From contig NC_091051.1 in the NCBI RefSeq assembly GCF_963966145.1, positions 11,470,001 to 11,534,000 of the forward strand: a DNA stretch of 64,000 nt, written 5' to 3'. The stretch comes from Tenebrio molitor. Its lineage: Eukaryota; Arthropoda; Insecta; Coleoptera; Tenebrionidae. Below are positions 62,385-64,000 of the stretch, piece after piece. Position numbers and translations under genes: made by a program. The number at the start of each line of letters is the position of its first letter. The stretch's first letter is position 1. A model generated the notes under the pieces. The model was not told the DNA's origin and searched no databases. It saw nothing but the letters and a program-made list of their open reading frames with translations.

Positions 62385-64000
62385 ATGGCGGCATCGTGCG
62401 AAAAAGGTAGGAGGCTTTACTACATTAGAAACGTCAGACGTTTTAACCTAATAAAGTGTTGTTGTGATGTAGTTTATTTGTAGGTCCAAACAGTGAGTTA
62501 ATTATCGCCAACAAACTTACCCATGTGATGTCCAGATGTAACAATTTTTAGTAGCGTCTCCAAAAGGTAGGTATTCTATTCTTATAGTGTCTCTGGAATT
62601 TTACTGGATTTGTCGTAGATGACTCATTTGTTGTTACCGGCTCGATAATCAGTAACCCATGATTCAACTCTTTTACGTTTTAAAAACGACTTTAATATAA
62701 TTGAATTAACCTCTTCGTCGTTGTTTTCGTGTGACATGAAAACTTGTTTGCAGAATTTCAACTTAACGACATGAACTCGAGTTTTGAGAGTCGACCGCTA
62801 TGGCGCTGGGATTGGGACGTGATGTGCGGCCCGGGAGGTTTGAAAATCTGGTCGGCCCAGCGACACGACTTGGGTCTCTGTTTCCAGCAACTCTTCCTCC
62901 AGATCCCGGCCCTCGCGCTTCTGGCGTGCAGTTCCGCCTACTATTTCGGCCGCCACACGGGTTACGTGATGAGAGGTCGAGTCCAGGTTTACTCGATCTA
63001 CTTTCGGTGCTTTTTGGCTTTGTGTCTGGCGTTGCTTCCGCTTTTGCAAATTTACATAGACTTGAACACTTCCGAGGACGAAATCTACTCGATTTCGTAT
63101 TTCTTGTGCGCGGTACAAGGTATCGCGTGGTTCTGCCATTTCGGGTACAGTCTGGTGCTGAGGACCCGGCTGGGTTTGAGTCCTAGGGGGCCGGTTTTCG
63201 TGTGCGTTCTCTGGACGTTGCTGTTTGTTTTGAGCGTGGTGTCGCTGCGAAGCCACGTCCTCATCTACAAATACGCCATCAAGCCTGGCTACAGCATCTA
63301 CGTCGCGTACACCTTCAGCATTTGCCAGATTATCTTGCAGATCGGCTACAGCTTCACTCTTATACCCAGCGAAGGATCCACCACTTATCTCAATTTTGCT
63401 GATAGATACACTGAGGTAAGCAGAAACGGTTGTTAGAATAGCTCGTACTGGTCAAGAGCCATCGACGAATGCTTCGCTGCTTCGATTTTCAGATTGGAGA
63501 GTCACAAGCGCTTCTCGGCAATGCCTACATCCGATTCACCGAAGAGGGTGATCCCAGCTACTTGGGGGTGGCGATGGAAAACGTCACGTGGCTCTCGAAA
63601 CTATTATTCTATTGGGTGAATCCCCTGATGGAGAAGGGTGTTCAAGGTAAACTGAATAATTCGGAAGACTTGTACGATTTGCCGTTTTCGTTGAATTGCG
63701 GTACGATCAGTACGAAATTAGACAAGGCACTCACTGGTAACATCGACGAGGTTCGAAGACGGGGACGCGAATCAGAACGGAATTTCTCGGCGTCGATTTC
63801 GAGCCACTCGACACCCACTTCGCCTGACGTTACGTTTATTGGAGTCAGAAGACACAACGTGTCGATATTCAAGGCCCTGCATAAATGTTTTTGGGTGCAA
63901 TTTTACAGCATCGGAGTTTTAAAATTTACGGCGGATTGTGCCGGATTCGCCGCCCCCATGCTCTTGAACAGACTAGTGGATTTCATAGAGAACAAGTCGG
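62385..64000 (+). CDS. ABCC10: ABC transporter subfamily C, ABCC10/MRP7-like (5' part, cut by window end)
   Basis: Exons seen are 62385-62406, 62754-63415 and 63493 onward; the last continues past the window. The visible 397 residues are the N-terminal quarter of a transporter of about 1,500 residues. They comprise a TMD0 region with about five hydrophobic helices (residues about 40-220; for example VFVCVLWTLLFVLSVVSL), then the linker and start of TMD1 with the subfamily block WLSKLLFYWVNPLMEKGVQG and LKFTADCAGFAAPMLLNRLV. This parallels human ABCC10, where WLSRFSYAWLAPLLARG and LLSLLVGFL occupy the same places. ABCC10 is a plasma-membrane exporter of organic anions and drugs; the nucleotide-binding domains lie outside the window. 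The first coding exon has only 22 nt (MAASCEK plus one base) and joins in phase; if skipped, the ATG at 62771 could serve. Confidence 0.87.

Noticed and set aside
62798..63402. Long frames in other frames and strands over the ABCC10 second exon
   Set aside because: The true frame has membrane helices and family similarity; the others are shadows of a GC-rich exon.
1..64000. CRISPR arrays, bacterial operons or phage genes
   Set aside because: No regularly spaced direct repeats and no prokaryotic gene layout; all recognised genes are animal genes with introns.

Overview
The window is nuclear DNA of an animal, most likely an insect and perhaps a beetle. The protein-coding genes are split by many short GT-AG introns (often 45-70 nt), AT-rich non-coding DNA fills long gaps, polyadenylation hexamers follow stop codons, and the intergenic DNA is full of short inverted-repeat transposons and one non-autonomous Helitron. 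The clade is inference; no ribosomal or mitochondrial marker is present. I joined exons by hand using splice signals and phase, and all seven complete multi-exon models close in frame.

Left third (1-20 kb), gene dense. A 23-exon gene (583-7505, +) encodes a secreted 1,886-residue matrix protein of the SVEP1/polydom type (vWA, sushi, HYR, ephrin-receptor-like, EGF, pentraxin, sushi). It converges tail to tail with a homocysteine S-methyltransferase (8783-7605, -). A 4 kb block packed with nested and tandem inverted-repeat elements follows. Then come NDUFA10 (respiratory complex I, 12985-14470, +), COX7A (complex IV, 15632-15940, +) and a CCDC170-like coiled-coil protein (16203-19757, +). Two introns in this part (SVEP1 intron 3, NDUFA10 intron 1) appear to use GC donors. 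Two 48-nt introns (COX7A, CCDC170) contain no in-frame stop.

Middle (20-53 kb), gene poor. Its one recognisable gene is a 314-residue protein whose coding exons lie at 36525-36908, 43675-44038 and 44097-44293. It has a WH1/EVH1-like domain, a lysine-rich stretch, a short proline segment and a CRIB-like GTPase-binding motif, and ends without the actin-nucleating VCA tail of WASP. A non-coding first exon may lie near 30.2-30.4 kb. The rest holds four copies of a MITE with about 60-bp inverted repeats, a Helitron (28508-29330), and two copies of another foldback element, one carrying a third element inserted in it.

Right part (53-64 kb). A secreted Pro/Thr-rich protein with an RGD triplet (55512-53331, -) is followed by about 5 kb with no secure gene and one possible orphan exon pair (59597-60155). 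A divergent pair closes the window: CCDC97 (62027-61026, -) and the 5' part of an ABCC10/MRP7-type ABC transporter (62385 to beyond 64000, +). Their start codons are only about 360 bp apart, so they may share a promoter.

The genes look like ordinary independent eukaryotic units, not a co-regulated system. The most unusual item is the WH1-CRIB protein without a VCA domain, followed by the inferred GC-AG introns and the nested transposon architecture.
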